From Proteromonas lacertae (Eukaryota; Sar; Bigyra; Opalinata; Proteromonadidae): a DNA stretch of 64,000 bases. The notes under the pieces were generated by a model, which saw only the letters and a list, made by a program, of their open reading frames with translations, had not been told where the DNA came from and did no database searches. Location: assembly GCA_002245135.1 (NCBI GenBank), contig NGBS01000314.1, positions 1 to 64,000 of the forward strand, given 5' to 3'. Below are positions 12,611 to 26,061 of the stretch, one piece after another (within the stretch, counting starts at the first letter, position 1; each line of letters starts with the position of its first letter). The translations under genes and the position numbers were made by a program.

Positions 12611-12787
12611 AATTTAAATATCCTAAAAACTAGTCGTTTTGTTATTTCAGTTATACTCATAATTATTGCATAGATGATTTATAACAATAAACTAATAATT
12701 AATAAAATAAATAGATTCACATTGAAAATTAATAAGTATATTAAATACTTTTAATTACGATTAAACCAACATTGAGTTGGATTTAGT
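12611..12787. promoter_or_regulatory. Upstream region of pseudokinase-LRR copy 2
   Basis: On the minus strand AAAACGACTA (complement at 12631-12640) lies about 21 bp before the ATG. The rest is AT-rich and also serves as the 3' flank of the giant surface-protein gene. Confidence 0.35.
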
Positions 12788-13620
12788 TTATTCCCTTTTA
12801 GGAGTTTTTCTTGGAGTCAATCTTCTTGGCGATTTTAATGGAATAGAACTACTGTCTTTAGTATCTATTCGCAAATCAGGAACATCTTTGGGTTTTTCTT
12901 GTGGTGGAGATTTTCTAGGAGTTTTTCTTGGTGTTAATCTTCTAGGAGATTTTAGCGGTGTAACATTACTATCTTTGGTATTGATTCTTAAATCTGGAAT
13001 ATCTTTTGTTTTTTCTTCAGTAGGATTAGTTGTTGGAGATGTTCTAGGTGTTTTTCTAGGCGTTAACCTTCTTGGCGATTTTAATGGAATAGAACTACTG
13101 TCTTTAGTATCTATTCGCAAATCAGGAACATCTTTGGGTTTTTCTTGTGGTGGAGATTTTCTAGGAGTTTTTCTTGGTGTTAATCTTCTAGGAGATTTTA
13201 GTGGTGTAATATTACTATCTTTTGTGTTAATTCGCGAATCAGGAATATCTTTTGTTTTTTCTTCAGTAGGATTAGTTGTTGGAGATGTTCTAGGTGTTTT
13301 TCTAGGCGTTAACTTTCTGGGAGATTTTAATGGAATAGAACTACTGTCTTTAGTATCTATTCTTAAATCAGGAATATCTTTTGTTTTTTCTTCAGTAGGA
13401 TTAGTCGTTGGAGATGTTCTAGGTGTTTTTCTAGGCGTTAATGTTCTGGGAGATTTCAAAGGTGCAGTAGTATTGATTTTTGTGTTAATTTGTAAATCAG
13501 GTTTTTGTTCTATATTTTCTTTAGTAAATGTATTTCTGGGAGTTTTTCGTATAGTTTTTCTTGGAGTTGATCTTCTTGGAGATTTTAATGGTGTAGTTGT
13601 ATTCTCTTTTGTATCTATTC
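12788..13620 (-). repeat. Tandem repeats encoding the cytoplasmic tail of the giant surface protein
   Basis: Two alternating units, about 43 and 39 codons, make a 246-bp higher-order repeat: long blocks near 12829 and 13075 are nearly identical 246 bp apart. Each unit encodes DLRIDTKDSSSIPLKSPRR or a variant, followed by LTPRKTPR and either TSPTTNPTEEKTKDIP or KSPPQEKPKDVP. Confidence 0.85.
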
Positions 13621-16600
13621 TTAAATCACTAACAACAACTCCATTCTTCTTCGTTTCACCTTCATTTGGTGTTATATTATCCTCACTTAATTTTGAGTCA
13701 TTTTTAATATCAACATCTACTTTTTCATCCTCTTTTTCTTTACTATCTTCTACAGGTTCTTTTGGTAATTCAACTACATCAAATTCATTATTCTTTGCTT
13801 CATTAGTACTATTATCTATTTTTAATGTATTTGGATCTTCATTTTCATAATCATTATCAATATCATCAAGTTGTAAAGTTTCATCAACAGTTGGTATTTT
13901 TATTGACTTATGAGAGTCAGGAGTATCACTACTACCATGTAAACTACCACCAAGATTTGTAGTACCTAATAATTCACTAATTTGATCAATTCTTGAAGAT
14001 TGTCTTTTAAGCATTGATTCATTAGATAAATCTGGTAAATTAAATCTGATTTCTGTATCTAAATCATCATCTTCTAAATCATTAACATTCTTTTGACTTA
14101 TACTCTCCATAATTTTCTTCTTCTTTTGATTTAATAATGGTCTTTCTGATCGACTATTTGATCTCGGATTTAATCCTAGTGAATTAAATGGACTATCTGT
14201 TGATGTAGTCGGAGTTAATATTCTTTTCTTTCTTCCTCCTATTGAATGTGGTGATAGTGGACTACCAAGTATTATACTATTGTCTTGAGGAGGAGGAGTA
14301 TTACTAAACATTGATGTATTAACCGATGATTTTGAGGGAGAAAATTTACCAGATCCTTTTACTGCGAATTTTCTTAAATCAACAGATTGTGGTCTATTAT
14401 ATACCATACTAGAACTACCTCCTAATGTACTACCTATTAATTTTACACTATTTGAACTTTGCAATGGGATTTTTCTACTGACAGAAGGACTAAATGGTAC
14501 AAGTGGTGATGATGGAGTAACTGGAGGACTATTTGGGCTTAAAGGACTTACTAATGCTCTTGATCTGGATGTAGGACTTGTTACAGTCAAATCAATCTTT
14601 TGCCCTCTAGATGAAAAGTTAGTTGGCGGTTTTAGAATACCACTGACTGATTCGGTTTTAGTAATAAATCTGTTATTCTTTGGTGTAAAACCTGACAATG
14701 TTCTTTGCATTGAATTAGAGGGTGATGGTGCAACTTTGGAACTCATACGAGAACTTCTCTTAGTTAATGAGTATGGTTGACTTGTTTGACTATCAGGTGC
14801 AATTCTGTGTGTAAATGGAGGCATTCTAATAATATTTGAAGTTGAATTACTTTGAGATAAAGATGGAGGTATTGATAGATTTGGAGGTATTGAGATATCA
14901 TCTGGAGAAATTGATTTATTACTTCTATTCATCATTGATAATACAGATTCTGATTTAGCTATATTTCCTCCTACTATTATTCGAGATCTTTGTTTATTTA
15001 AGGCAAATACATCATCTCTTTCTTTCTCTTTTTCTTTAATGAATTTATATCTATATAACAAGAATATCATCACTGCAATTAATCCTACTACTACTAAAGC
15101 TACAAATACCATTAACACAATAAATCCTGGTTTATCAACAAAATCATCATTGCTAAGATGTTGAATTATTTCAGTACTTGCTTCTATATTATTAATTCCA
15201 AGTTTTGGTATTTCATTATATATATATTCTTGGAATAAAGGAGATGCTACGATTGAATCGAAACTTGATAAATATTGTGAACTTCTACTGACTTTTATTT
15301 TATATTTATATTGATATGTGATAGTATAAAGTCTCAAATATCTATCAGTTTCTTCAAAATCTTTAGATACAAATGCAACTGGAAGTATATCAGTAGAATA
15401 CTCCAACAATTCAGTTAATAAATAATCAACATTAGTATCATTCACAAACGATACATTATAAAATGAAATATTAAATATATAATGATCGACTGAATTATCA
15501 TAATAATCAATATCTTTTGCTATACAATGTTCAGTTACATTTCCCCACCATTCTTTCTCTTCATCCCCATTACAATATCTTACAGCTAAACCATCCATAT
15601 CATTCTCACAGTATGATACATAATATGAACCAATTAGAGTATCAGGCCATTTATCTTCACTAATACAATATCTTCCTTTAACCATTAATGTAATTACAGT
15701 AGCTATTCTTCCATTCTCATTTATTCCAGTGACTAAGAAAGTACTTGTTAATACTACTTCTGGTTTACCTGATATTTCACCTGTTGTAGTGTTAAACAAC
15801 AATCCTTTAGGAAGTGCAGGATCTATATCATAAGATGTAATAATACCATTATAATGAGGTAAATAATGATCTCCTTCTTGTTGGTAAGTATAGGTGACTG
15901 GATTATCATATCTCAATCCACTTGGAGTGTTGGGTATACAATTATCAATAGATTCACCCCATTGTGGTATTAAATCATCACTACAATATCTTAAGTATAT
16001 ACCACTTGTACCTGGTTTACATATTTGACTATTAGTCTCCCAAGTGCCATGTAAAGTTTCACTCCACATGTTATTATCATCAGCTTTACAAGTTCTCTCC
16101 AATATTCTGAATGTAAAAGCGGAAGTTATTTTTCCTAACGAATTTTGAGCTGTACATTTGTGTGTTGTTGTGTCTATGATTTGTGGATTACCTGTTATTA
16201 TTCCTGTCTTACTATCAATATCTAAACCAACAGGTAAACTTTCACATGAATAATGATCAATCACTCCTCTTATTATTGGATGGCCAGAATTGAAATAAAT
16301 AGATTGTGATATTTCGAATGGTGTTCCAACGTAATCATATACTGTTGGTGTACCAGAAATAACTACATTTAATTCACTACCCATTTCACCAGCTGGATTT
16401 TCATAATTTACATAAAATACAGTATCTTCATTTGGCATTGATAGTCTTCCCTTTACTTCACCTAATTCATTGATTATCAATCCAGTAGGTAATTGAGGAT
16501 ATATATAAATACTCTCAGCTGATATAGTTTGATCTGGTTTGATTACTATATTTGTATTGATTAAAGCAGATGTAAATGGATATGTAAAATCATCTGTTAA

Positions 16601-19600
16601 GCCTCTTACTGAGATATTAAATAGCAAATACTGTCTACCATTCTTATTATACACTAATAATGAATATAATTGATTTGTTACTGTACCATTTGGTTTTCCA
16701 TAAATAATACCATTCTCACTATCAAAAAATACACCACTTGGTAATTCAGGCATTATATAAACACCTTGATATATATTAATATTATAATTAATTACTTTAA
16801 TATCATTTAGTTCTGCATTTATATAGGTATTAATTATTGTAATATCATTATCTAATGATAATGGTTCTGGAGCTTCAAAATCACACATGCTATCATCTTC
16901 TTCATTACTCCATTCAACTCCATTTCGTTCATTTCTTACACATGCTCTTTTAACTACTCCAAATAATGGTCTTGGACAAGGAATCACCGAGTAATGATTA
17001 ATAGAAGTAGCAAAATAACCATCTTCATGATCTGCACAATACAACTGATGATTTAAGGTTATATTTATATCTTTAATAATAAACTGTCTGATTGAATTGC
17101 AGTCATCAATTTGAATGTAAAAACTATCAGATGCTACTGGATTGGGAATAATATATTCACTATTTTCATCAAATCTACCAAAACCTGATGATAAATAAAT
17201 ATCATTACTGGATGAGAGAGAAGCATATACACTCCACTTTATGTCTTGAGTTAAAACTGAAGAATATATTCTATAACTATTGAATAATACTGCTACATGA
17301 AATCCAAATCGTATTTGTACGTTATTAGTACATTGTATTACTCTTTGAGTATCTGGTAATAAGTCAAATATATCTCTCGAAGACGGATAATATAATGATG
17401 ATAATGATGATGTGTCATAATAAATAGGATAAATAGCCAATTGGAATAAAGGATCGTTTGGTGATATTTTATGGTAATAAACACATATTATGTTATATTC
17501 TCCAGCTTTAAAGTATTTATTAGATACAGTTGTGGTATTATGGAACGTTGGATGTTCATCTACACTTTCTGCTACATCTCCTCCTAATATTTTACTATTA
17601 AATGTCTGTATGATTTCTTTATTGATTATTAAAACTAATGAATCATTATATGTGAAATCAAAGATTAATTCTCCTACATTATAATCAATAAACACTTTTT
17701 GTCTCATATTTATCTTTAATTCATTAGAAGCTGCATCTGAATAGTCACAATCAGGATAAACACAAGATATCCATGATGAATCATCATAATTAAGATCCAA
17801 CCATACTTGATTAGATGAATAATCATTCTTATAGTCAATCTTCCATTCTTTATCATAATTCAATATTGGTTCTATTATAATATAATTATAAAAATAAAAT
17901 GATATATACTGTTAAAATGAGTTTTATTGAGATTCAAACTCTTATCATTATAAAACATTTGATTGATTACCATTTCTAATGGACTATATACAATAAGCAG
18001 TGAATTTCCAGTCCAGGACTTTGAATCTTCATCAGATAACATAATATCAATATCATCGCTTAAACAGAGTGTAAAGTTATCAGTCTTTCTCATTGGTCCA
18101 CTATTACCATGACTTACTCTACGTATTTCTTCATCATTATTACTATTATATATAATTGTATTCTCTTTAGATGAACCAATATCTAACTGTCTTGAAAAGA
18201 TTAATTTATATTTACTTTTTTCTTGACAGGTTACACATCTTAGTTTTATAACATATTCTATTGAACCTTGTTGATTCTCAGCTAAAATTTTTAAATTATA
18301 ATCAACACATAGTGGTAAAAGAACAGTTATAATACCGTTGGAACTGATTACTATACCATCAGGATGACTGTTTGTTATTCGATAGGATATTAATTTTGTA
18401 GTTAAAGGACTGATTATTATCTTTTTATTAGCTTCATATTCTACATATGGGGGATGATTAATTTGTGGTTTTTCATTACTAGTATCTAAGGATAATGGAT
18501 AATCACAAGGATATTTATCACACTGAACTGCTTTTTCTTCTAATAATATACCATCAAATGTGTTTAAGGTATAATTAACTTTTCCTGAGGTTAATGTTAT
18601 TGTCATTTCATGTGATTTTGTTGAACAAATACCAAAATTATAAGTTGAGTCTGATTCAATGTTCTTTTGATTCACTATTTCACCATTTTTTTCTTTAAAT
18701 ACGTAATTTCCATTTGTATTACTATAACTATTCAATAGTATTGTGTATGTGGTATATTCACAGTCAATTCACTTTCAATTTCATTGGTAATACCTTCTCA
18801 CCATATTCCGTTTGTCCATACAAATACAATAATTTATCTTCTAACTCGTCAGAATAGTAATTGATTGTTTTATTAACCACATTTAAATCCAACCAATCAT
18901 ATTCAGGATATAAACCAATTTTCATTGGCTGATCAATATCTATCTTATATCCATCACATGGTAGATAAGATGACTTAATAAATATTAAATCAGTAACTTT
19001 TTTGTTATTACAATCTAATAAGTCTAGTTTACTAGGAAAAGCTGGAGTATTTTCTATTTTTAGATTAATATTCGCTACATATTTGTTAACACCTTGAATC
19101 ATAGCATTAATTTTAATATCTCCATTAAATACTTCAGATGCCGATCCTGAAATAGTTCCTTTCACAACATCAAACCTCAAGCCTTTTGGTAATGTACCAA
19201 CTAAACTAAAAATAGAATTCTCTATTTCTGATGTAAGGATAGGTTTTATTTCAAGAATCTCTCTTTCTATTTCACATATATATTTCTGAGCATTGTAATT
19301 AAATTCATTGACTTTAACAGAGTAATAGCTGTTATGAATTCTAATACTATCATCTGGAGCTTTTGATTTAATTTTCAGATACTTTCTATCTATAATATCT
19401 ACCAATATAAAATATTGAAAATTGTTTCAAAACACTATTACTATACACATTAACATCAAATGAATATGATTTAATATTATCCAAACTAACATCTTCTAAT
19501 ACATTTTCATTATCAAATTCAACTTTAATAGATCCTTGATATTCAATAGTTATTCTCCAAGTACCATTCTTATTAAAATGCATATAGCCATTTCCATTCA

Positions 19601-22600
19601 ATGCAAAATTCTTCAACATATATTCAGGCATTCCATACCACACATGATAATCATCAAAACTATCAAAATTGAAGTCAAAATAACTGATAATCATATTTTC
19701 ATTTAAATTAACTAAATCATCAGGTGATAATATTTGATCATATGAATTTAAGAAATAGAAATATAATGGAATTGATTGAATTGGCATTTTCTTCACATCT
19801 AATGCAAATGATGCATCATACATCTTTTCACTTTTTCCTAATTCAACACAAGTACCTGCTACATTGATATTAAAAGTTTTTTCTTGTGTGATACTGGTCA
19901 TAGAATCACTTGTTGATGTAATTGCATTTTTATTACTATTAATAATGACATATGATGGATCTGTAGTAGTAAGTTCAATATTCCTACATTCTAAACCTTC
20001 ATGAATGATTGGATTATATAATATTTCATTTGGATGGAATATTATTCTATCAAACTGTAAGGAGAATGAAATTGGTACACAATATTCACTCATTGCTGGA
20101 ATCTTACCCCAAGTTGCTTTACCATCAATAGTCAAACATTCTCTTGGTATTTTACCATGATAATTTGTTGGACATGATATAGTAGCCACTGCGCCAGCAC
20201 TAGTTTCAGGCCATTCATCAATCTCTGGACATATCTGAATACTACATGTATAAAATAAGAAATCAGTTGTCTCTAACCAACCAGAAGTTGAACCTGGTAT
20301 AAAATCACCTGTTCTAATAACTGACCATCTAAAACGGTTATAAGATTTCTTTGGTGCATCTGCTAAGTAGTAAGTCATTGTATTACCATTATTATTTAAT
20401 TCATACTCTGGTTGATTATGAATTAGTTCAAATTCATTAGTCAATTCGTTAAATCCATATAACTGCCATTCTATTGGACTTCTTATATCTTGATAGTATC
20501 TAACTCCATTGATTTTGTAACTATTAATATATTCTCTTCTTTCATCTGGATAATAGAAATCGACATAACGATCATCGCCTTCGCCAGCAAATGGTGTTCT
20601 ATTATCTCCATCTAATAATTGTCCTGGATTTTCACTCAGCCAACCACCATACATATTAGTAACAGTCTGAATTCTTTGTGTTGTTTTTAATCGACAACTC
20701 TTTTCTCCACTTCCTTCTATTGTATCAAACATTCCTCCAAATGGATTATATTTATTAGAATTATTAAATACATGTATTTCTACAGCTAATATATTCTTAT
20801 CAACTTTTAAATATTCAATTGGACCAGATATATGATGGAAGTAAATATCTTCATCATTTATATACATCTTCAATGGATTAGTATTATAATCAACATCATC
20901 ACCATCAGGCATATTATACCTATAAAACTCAATCTCATTTATATATGCAATAATACCACCATCAAATTGAAAAGCAGCTTGAAAAGATGATATTCCATCT
21001 AAACTATCAATATTTATTATTTTCCTATAATAGGATGTAATTCCATATCTTTTCTTATAATTCCCAGGTGTAGCTAATTCCCAATGTTCATCATAGAAAT
21101 CCACTGTTTTCCATCCATAACCAGGATCTATCTCATCACTATAATGATATTTCCAACTTGAACTTGGTGTTGCTAATAAATCTAAATCTATTTCTACGGT
21201 ATTCTCTAAGCCTTCTCGATATTTACCAAAATACATTTCAATATGTCCTTCTAAATAGACTGATATTGTTGTAGCTCCATCCCATGTATTACCATCATTA
21301 CTGTCTAATGTTAATGTATAAGTATCAGGTAATTCGCAGAAATACCACGCTGTTCTTTTATATTGCTCTAATGTACCTCTATAATCTAATAATACCATTT
21401 TATCTGTATTTCTTTTAAAGTTGATTTGAGCTTGAGATGATTTGTCATTACCAAAAAAGTAGATATAGAAAGCAGTTCTATTTTCTGAACATGTGGTTGA
21501 ATGGATTTTAATTGCAACATTAGAAGTACCTTTTGAATTTCTTAATATGAAATTATGAAATGTATCACCAATTTTATTAACAATTCCACTCACTGTCATT
21601 GTATTAATATCAAAGGATAAACTATTGGGTAATGGCGGTTCAATAGTCACAGAATCAATTCCATTGACAATATGACCAGTATGTGACGATTCTAAATAAT
21701 TATAAAATGATAATGTATTTTTATTATCAAATAAAATCGATGGTAGACCAGGTATAGAATTAGAAAATGTGTAATATATATTCTGATAACCTGATTGTAA
21801 CTGTTCATAATGAATTAAAGTACTACCAATATAAACATAATAAGATGGAGGTAAAGAAGTATTATCATCATCATTCACTTTACTTTTTATGTTCAATTCA
21901 TAAAATGTGTTAACTCCACAATATGAAAAAATTGTTTTTGTATTGGATGGAAGATTAACATTTTCATCGGATAATATTTCTCTGTTTCTATATACAGTAT
22001 AACTAACAGATGGATCTTTAACATCAAAATGTATTTCAAAATATTGTAAACCTTCACCACATTGTGTTATTATTACAGTCAATGTAGTTGAAGTCATTAA
22101 TCCTTTTCTGTCAGCATAGATAGTAACAATTGAACCATATGTTTGACGAGGTTTGCCACTTATTGTACCTGTATATGGATCAATAGTAATACCTGATGGT
22201 AAAGCAGGTTCTGTGTAAAATCGAACTGCTTCTGAATTATCTACTTGTGCTTTTAATGGATTGATTTCTTGGTTTACCGCATATTGAATAGATGTGACTT
22301 CATAACTTCTATCATAGTACTTCAAATTTGCTGGAATTGGTAATTTTACTATACCAATTTCAATGGTAGCAATTGTATTGAATTGAGTTTTTGTATTTAT
22401 TGCTGTAATTATATACTTTTTAATTCCTTGTTCATCACTATAAGGAGTTCCAGTAATAATTCCATTTTGTGTATTTAATGATAATCCATAAGGTAATGGT
22501 GGATGAACAAGATATAAATCAAAATCTTCTTTATTAATCATATGAAATAATGGTTCATTTGGGGTAATTTTGGCTCTAGAAACATACTTAATAAATGAAT

Positions 22601-24555
22601 ATGTATAATAAAATGGAGAAGGTGGTATGTAGTTAAGAACATTCGATGGAATTGGCTTTCTTTCTAATTGTTCTGGTCCTCCAGCCATATTAATAGAACC
22701 ACCAGTTGGATATATTCCTTTACCCCTACAGGAAGTCATCCACATTGGAATTGTACTAGCAGATAAATAAGCTCGAATGTAGGTTTGAATTCTATCATCT
22801 TTATTAATTACAACTGCATTAGTGAATGAATCAGATCCAGTTTCCCATTCATTATACATCCAGAAATAATTATTATCCGTTGTTTCTATATCATATTCAT
22901 AATTACCATCTGAATCTAATGTAATGTAATAGTCATATTCAACATTGAATTTCTCATTCAAATAACCAGGCAAACCATCATAAGATTCACTTTTATATTC
23001 ATAATTCAAATCAGTTTCAATTCTTTTTACAGCTAACTGATAAATATCCCAATGGTTCTTTGGATATTTATCATGTTCATATACACATTCATCTCTTTCT
23101 CGAGTGTAATAGCTGACTATTGCTCCATGATCATACTTAGAATAATTATCATCAACTATTCCTATTCCAATTTGAAAACTGGTAGATGATATATCATTCA
23201 ATGCTGATATTGTGTATAATATAGGATTTATAACTGAAGATGCTTTTCCTGATAATGTACCTTGAAAGAATGTAATTCCTGGAGGTAAATCTGGTTTAAC
23301 ACTCCAATATATTGGATTACCTGATAATTTATTATAAGTAAATGAAAATTCTTCATTCTTTCTAAATAAATAAGTGGTTTGAGGATATGTTAAATCTGTT
23401 ATATGTTCCATAATATGAAATAAATTTTCTTCTGGGATTTGATAAGATTCTGCTTCATTTTCTAGCTTCCAATTAATATGCATATTAAAACCACCTACTT
23501 CTTGATAAAATAATACACCAATTTCATAATATCTACCAGCTCTTAATTCATAAGGAGGAGTATAATCTACCCAACTGTCCCAATAATCAGTATAAGCTAC
23601 AACTTCACTCATATTTTCAAAATAGAATTGCAGTTTATCATCTGCATTCATGTGGAATGTATATTTACCTGTTTTTCTACATAATACATACCCATGCATT
23701 CTACCAAATAAGTCTTTCCATCTCATATCAAACACATCACCATTTAAGAAATAGGCAACTGGTAAATAGGTGACAAATTGATTTGGGATTTCAGTCTCAT
23801 TTTCGAATGTACTCCATCTACCAGGCTTGGATGAATCAAACCCTCGACCTATTGAATAATCCATTTCTGATACTCGATATTCTAATTTAGGTAAATACAT
23901 ATTGATTTTTTTCTCTATTACCTCTATTTTCACTTTTATATCTAATGAACTAACTGGATTCATTGCTAATGATAGTATAAGTGTCTAATTCTTTAATTTC
24001 CTCAGCAGAGCCTGAAATTATTCCAGAATCTTCGTATAATATAAGACCTTTAGGTAAAATATCTAATGAACGAAATTTTTGTGGATTTCTTTGACATGTT
24101 ACTTTTATTCTTGTAGGTTCTCCTAGAACAAACGAAAATACAACATCTTTGTCAAGATTATAGTAACATGATGTAAGTGCATTAATAGCTATAGAATAAT
24201 ATTACTAAAATATATAAAATACACTCTATTGAGATTGTAGTTGTATAAGATCCATTAACATTATTGAAAGTAATAGAAAACGCTACAGTATCAAAATTAT
24301 CAACTACAGATCCACTAATAACACCTTCACTACTAATCTTTATTCCATCAGGTAAAAGAGGATCAGTCTGAGTAGACATTATGCTTTCTGTACATGTAGG
24401 TATTATGTTTAAAGTTAAGCCAATACCTGTAACGTAGTGTGAATCTGGATATGAACACGAAGGTGAAGAAACTAAATCAATAACGATTTAAATATACGTG
24501 AATATTTAATAAATACTAGTAATAATGAATAAAACAAATCAAGCTTCCTTAACAT
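12788..24555 (-). CDS. Giant single-pass surface protein: signal peptide, PA14, many Ig-like (He_PIG) modules, TM, repeat tail
   Basis: The start at 24555 gives a signal peptide (MLRKLDLFYSLLLVFIKYS) joined by a 26-nt intron to the ectodomain. A PA14-like domain follows (about 23900-23400; GKYTFHMNADDKLQFYF and an L-x-AGRYYEIGVLFY element). Then come at least ten modules with the He_PIG signature LPxGLxxxxxxGxIxGxP, for example LPYGLSLNTQNGIITGTP and LPSGITIDPYTGTISGKP, plus Cys-rich CxxDxxWPET-type segments. One transmembrane helix (about 15130-15050; FIVLMVFVALVVVGLIAVMIFLL) precedes a basic, Ser/Pro-rich cytoplasmic tail of about 750 residues. Introns near 24480, 24200, 23935, 19390-19440, 18740 and 17870 link the parts, about 3,800 residues in all; the join near 18740-18765 is not solved. 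PA14 often binds carbohydrate, so adhesion is the likely role. Confidence 0.75.
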
Positions 24556-25016
24556 CTTTTTTTTGATCCACAGATAACAAACATTGGCTTGAGTGTTTAT
24601 TTTATTCTAGATAAAGAATAACTATATCAAAATGCGTTTATCAATATTAATCTTTTCGTATCAACATATAATATATCTTATTAAGGGTATTACTATTTCT
24701 CAAATTTCCTAATTACTGGTAATTATGTAAAATATAATAAATAACTATAGATACTACTACAAAACACATATATTACATATAATTAAATTAATTTTATCAT
24801 ATTTCTTCAAAATTTGAAATAATTGAGAATTGATAATGGTAGTAGTGTTAATATTAGCTATTAGTTTAAAGTAATTCATCGACTATAGATTAATGTATAA
24901 AATATTTGAAGAACAAGGCTGTTATATTAGCAAGTATCAATTTTACGGCTTTAATTTGTTATTTTATTGATAAAAATTACAAAACACGATTAATATATCA
25001 ATATAATATAATAGAA
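24556..25016. other. Intergenic stretch, no gene seen
   Basis: AT-rich stretch upstream of the giant gene and downstream of pseudokinase-LRR copy 3. No supported coding sequence, RNA or repeat found. Confidence 0.4.
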
Positions 25017-26017
25017 TTAATACTCAACATTCAAAAAACTTTTCAAAACATCACCCTGCATTTGAACTACACTCCAGTTTATTTTTATTCTTCCAATTGA
25101 TGAAAATGTTTGTAAGAATGATTTTAACACTTTAACATCTATACTCCCGCTTATCGATACTGTTAATTTATCCAAACAATCAAAGACCTCTTTGTGTTCT
25201 TCCATTAACTGCAAATATTCTTCGTATAATATACATCCTGTAATATCTATTTCTTTTAACGGAATAAAATGCTTTAATCTCCTTATTAACATTGCAAAGC
25301 CTTCTTTCCACATCCCAATATCTATTAAAACATTAAGTTCATATTTATATACTTGCAACATTTAATGAGGATTTATTTATGACAAATTTCTCTAAATTAT
25401 CACATATTATTTTTGTTCCTTTATAACTATTATCTTTACAATTAAGATTGTTATTGTGTATTGATATATGTCTACCTTCATCTTTGTGGATATGACCTAT
25501 TAATTCTTGTAATGCATTAGATGAGATTCTATCATATGATAAATCGATGTAATTAAATTGAATCTTTTTAACTTCAGAAAGGAAAATATCGTCAAATATA
25601 TACATATCTAATGCAATAAGAATTTAGATTGTATATTATACCAGAGAAATCAATGTCTTGTGCTGAACTTTTTTTTGTCTTTCTTCTACAATACCTTATA
25701 TAATTAGTAAATTCTCTAGAGTTCCATAATTTATAATTCAATTTGATAAATGGATATGTACTACATTTCAATGACCTTTTACAAATTGGTATGAATCCTT
25801 CATAATCCACAACATTATCACAAAGATTTATAGTGAGACAATTATCAAGGAATTTAATTTTATGTTTTAATAATGTCATACTCTGATTATCTATATTGAT
25901 GTTATTCAATTTTAGTTCTTTTTTATCATCTATTAATAACCTTAAACTTCGCAAGGAGCTTATAGTGACAAATCCTTCATTACCAATAGGATTATCTATT
26001 AAACATATATTACATTC

Positions 26018-26061
<44 letters not shown>

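Noticed and set aside
12777-13850. Long plus-strand open frame rich in FLGVNLLGDF repeats
   Set aside because: It is the exact antisense of the tandem-repeat tail of the giant surface protein; the repeats and the TM-linked frame belong to the minus strand.
19386-19450. Possible 13-nt intron GTAGATATTATAG
   Set aside because: A 46-nt intron starting GTGTTTTG and using the same acceptor fits the usual size and keeps the frame.
23940-23975. Apparent frameshift in the giant surface-protein gene
   Set aside because: A 31-nt GTTAGT...ATAG intron at about 23920-23951 restores the frame, and similar GTTA donors occur elsewhere.
10140-26060. AT dinucleotide runs (for example 26016-26060, 7930-7970) as regulatory repeats
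   Set aside because: They fall within introns of coding genes, bounded by GT and TAG; ordinary low-complexity intron sequence.
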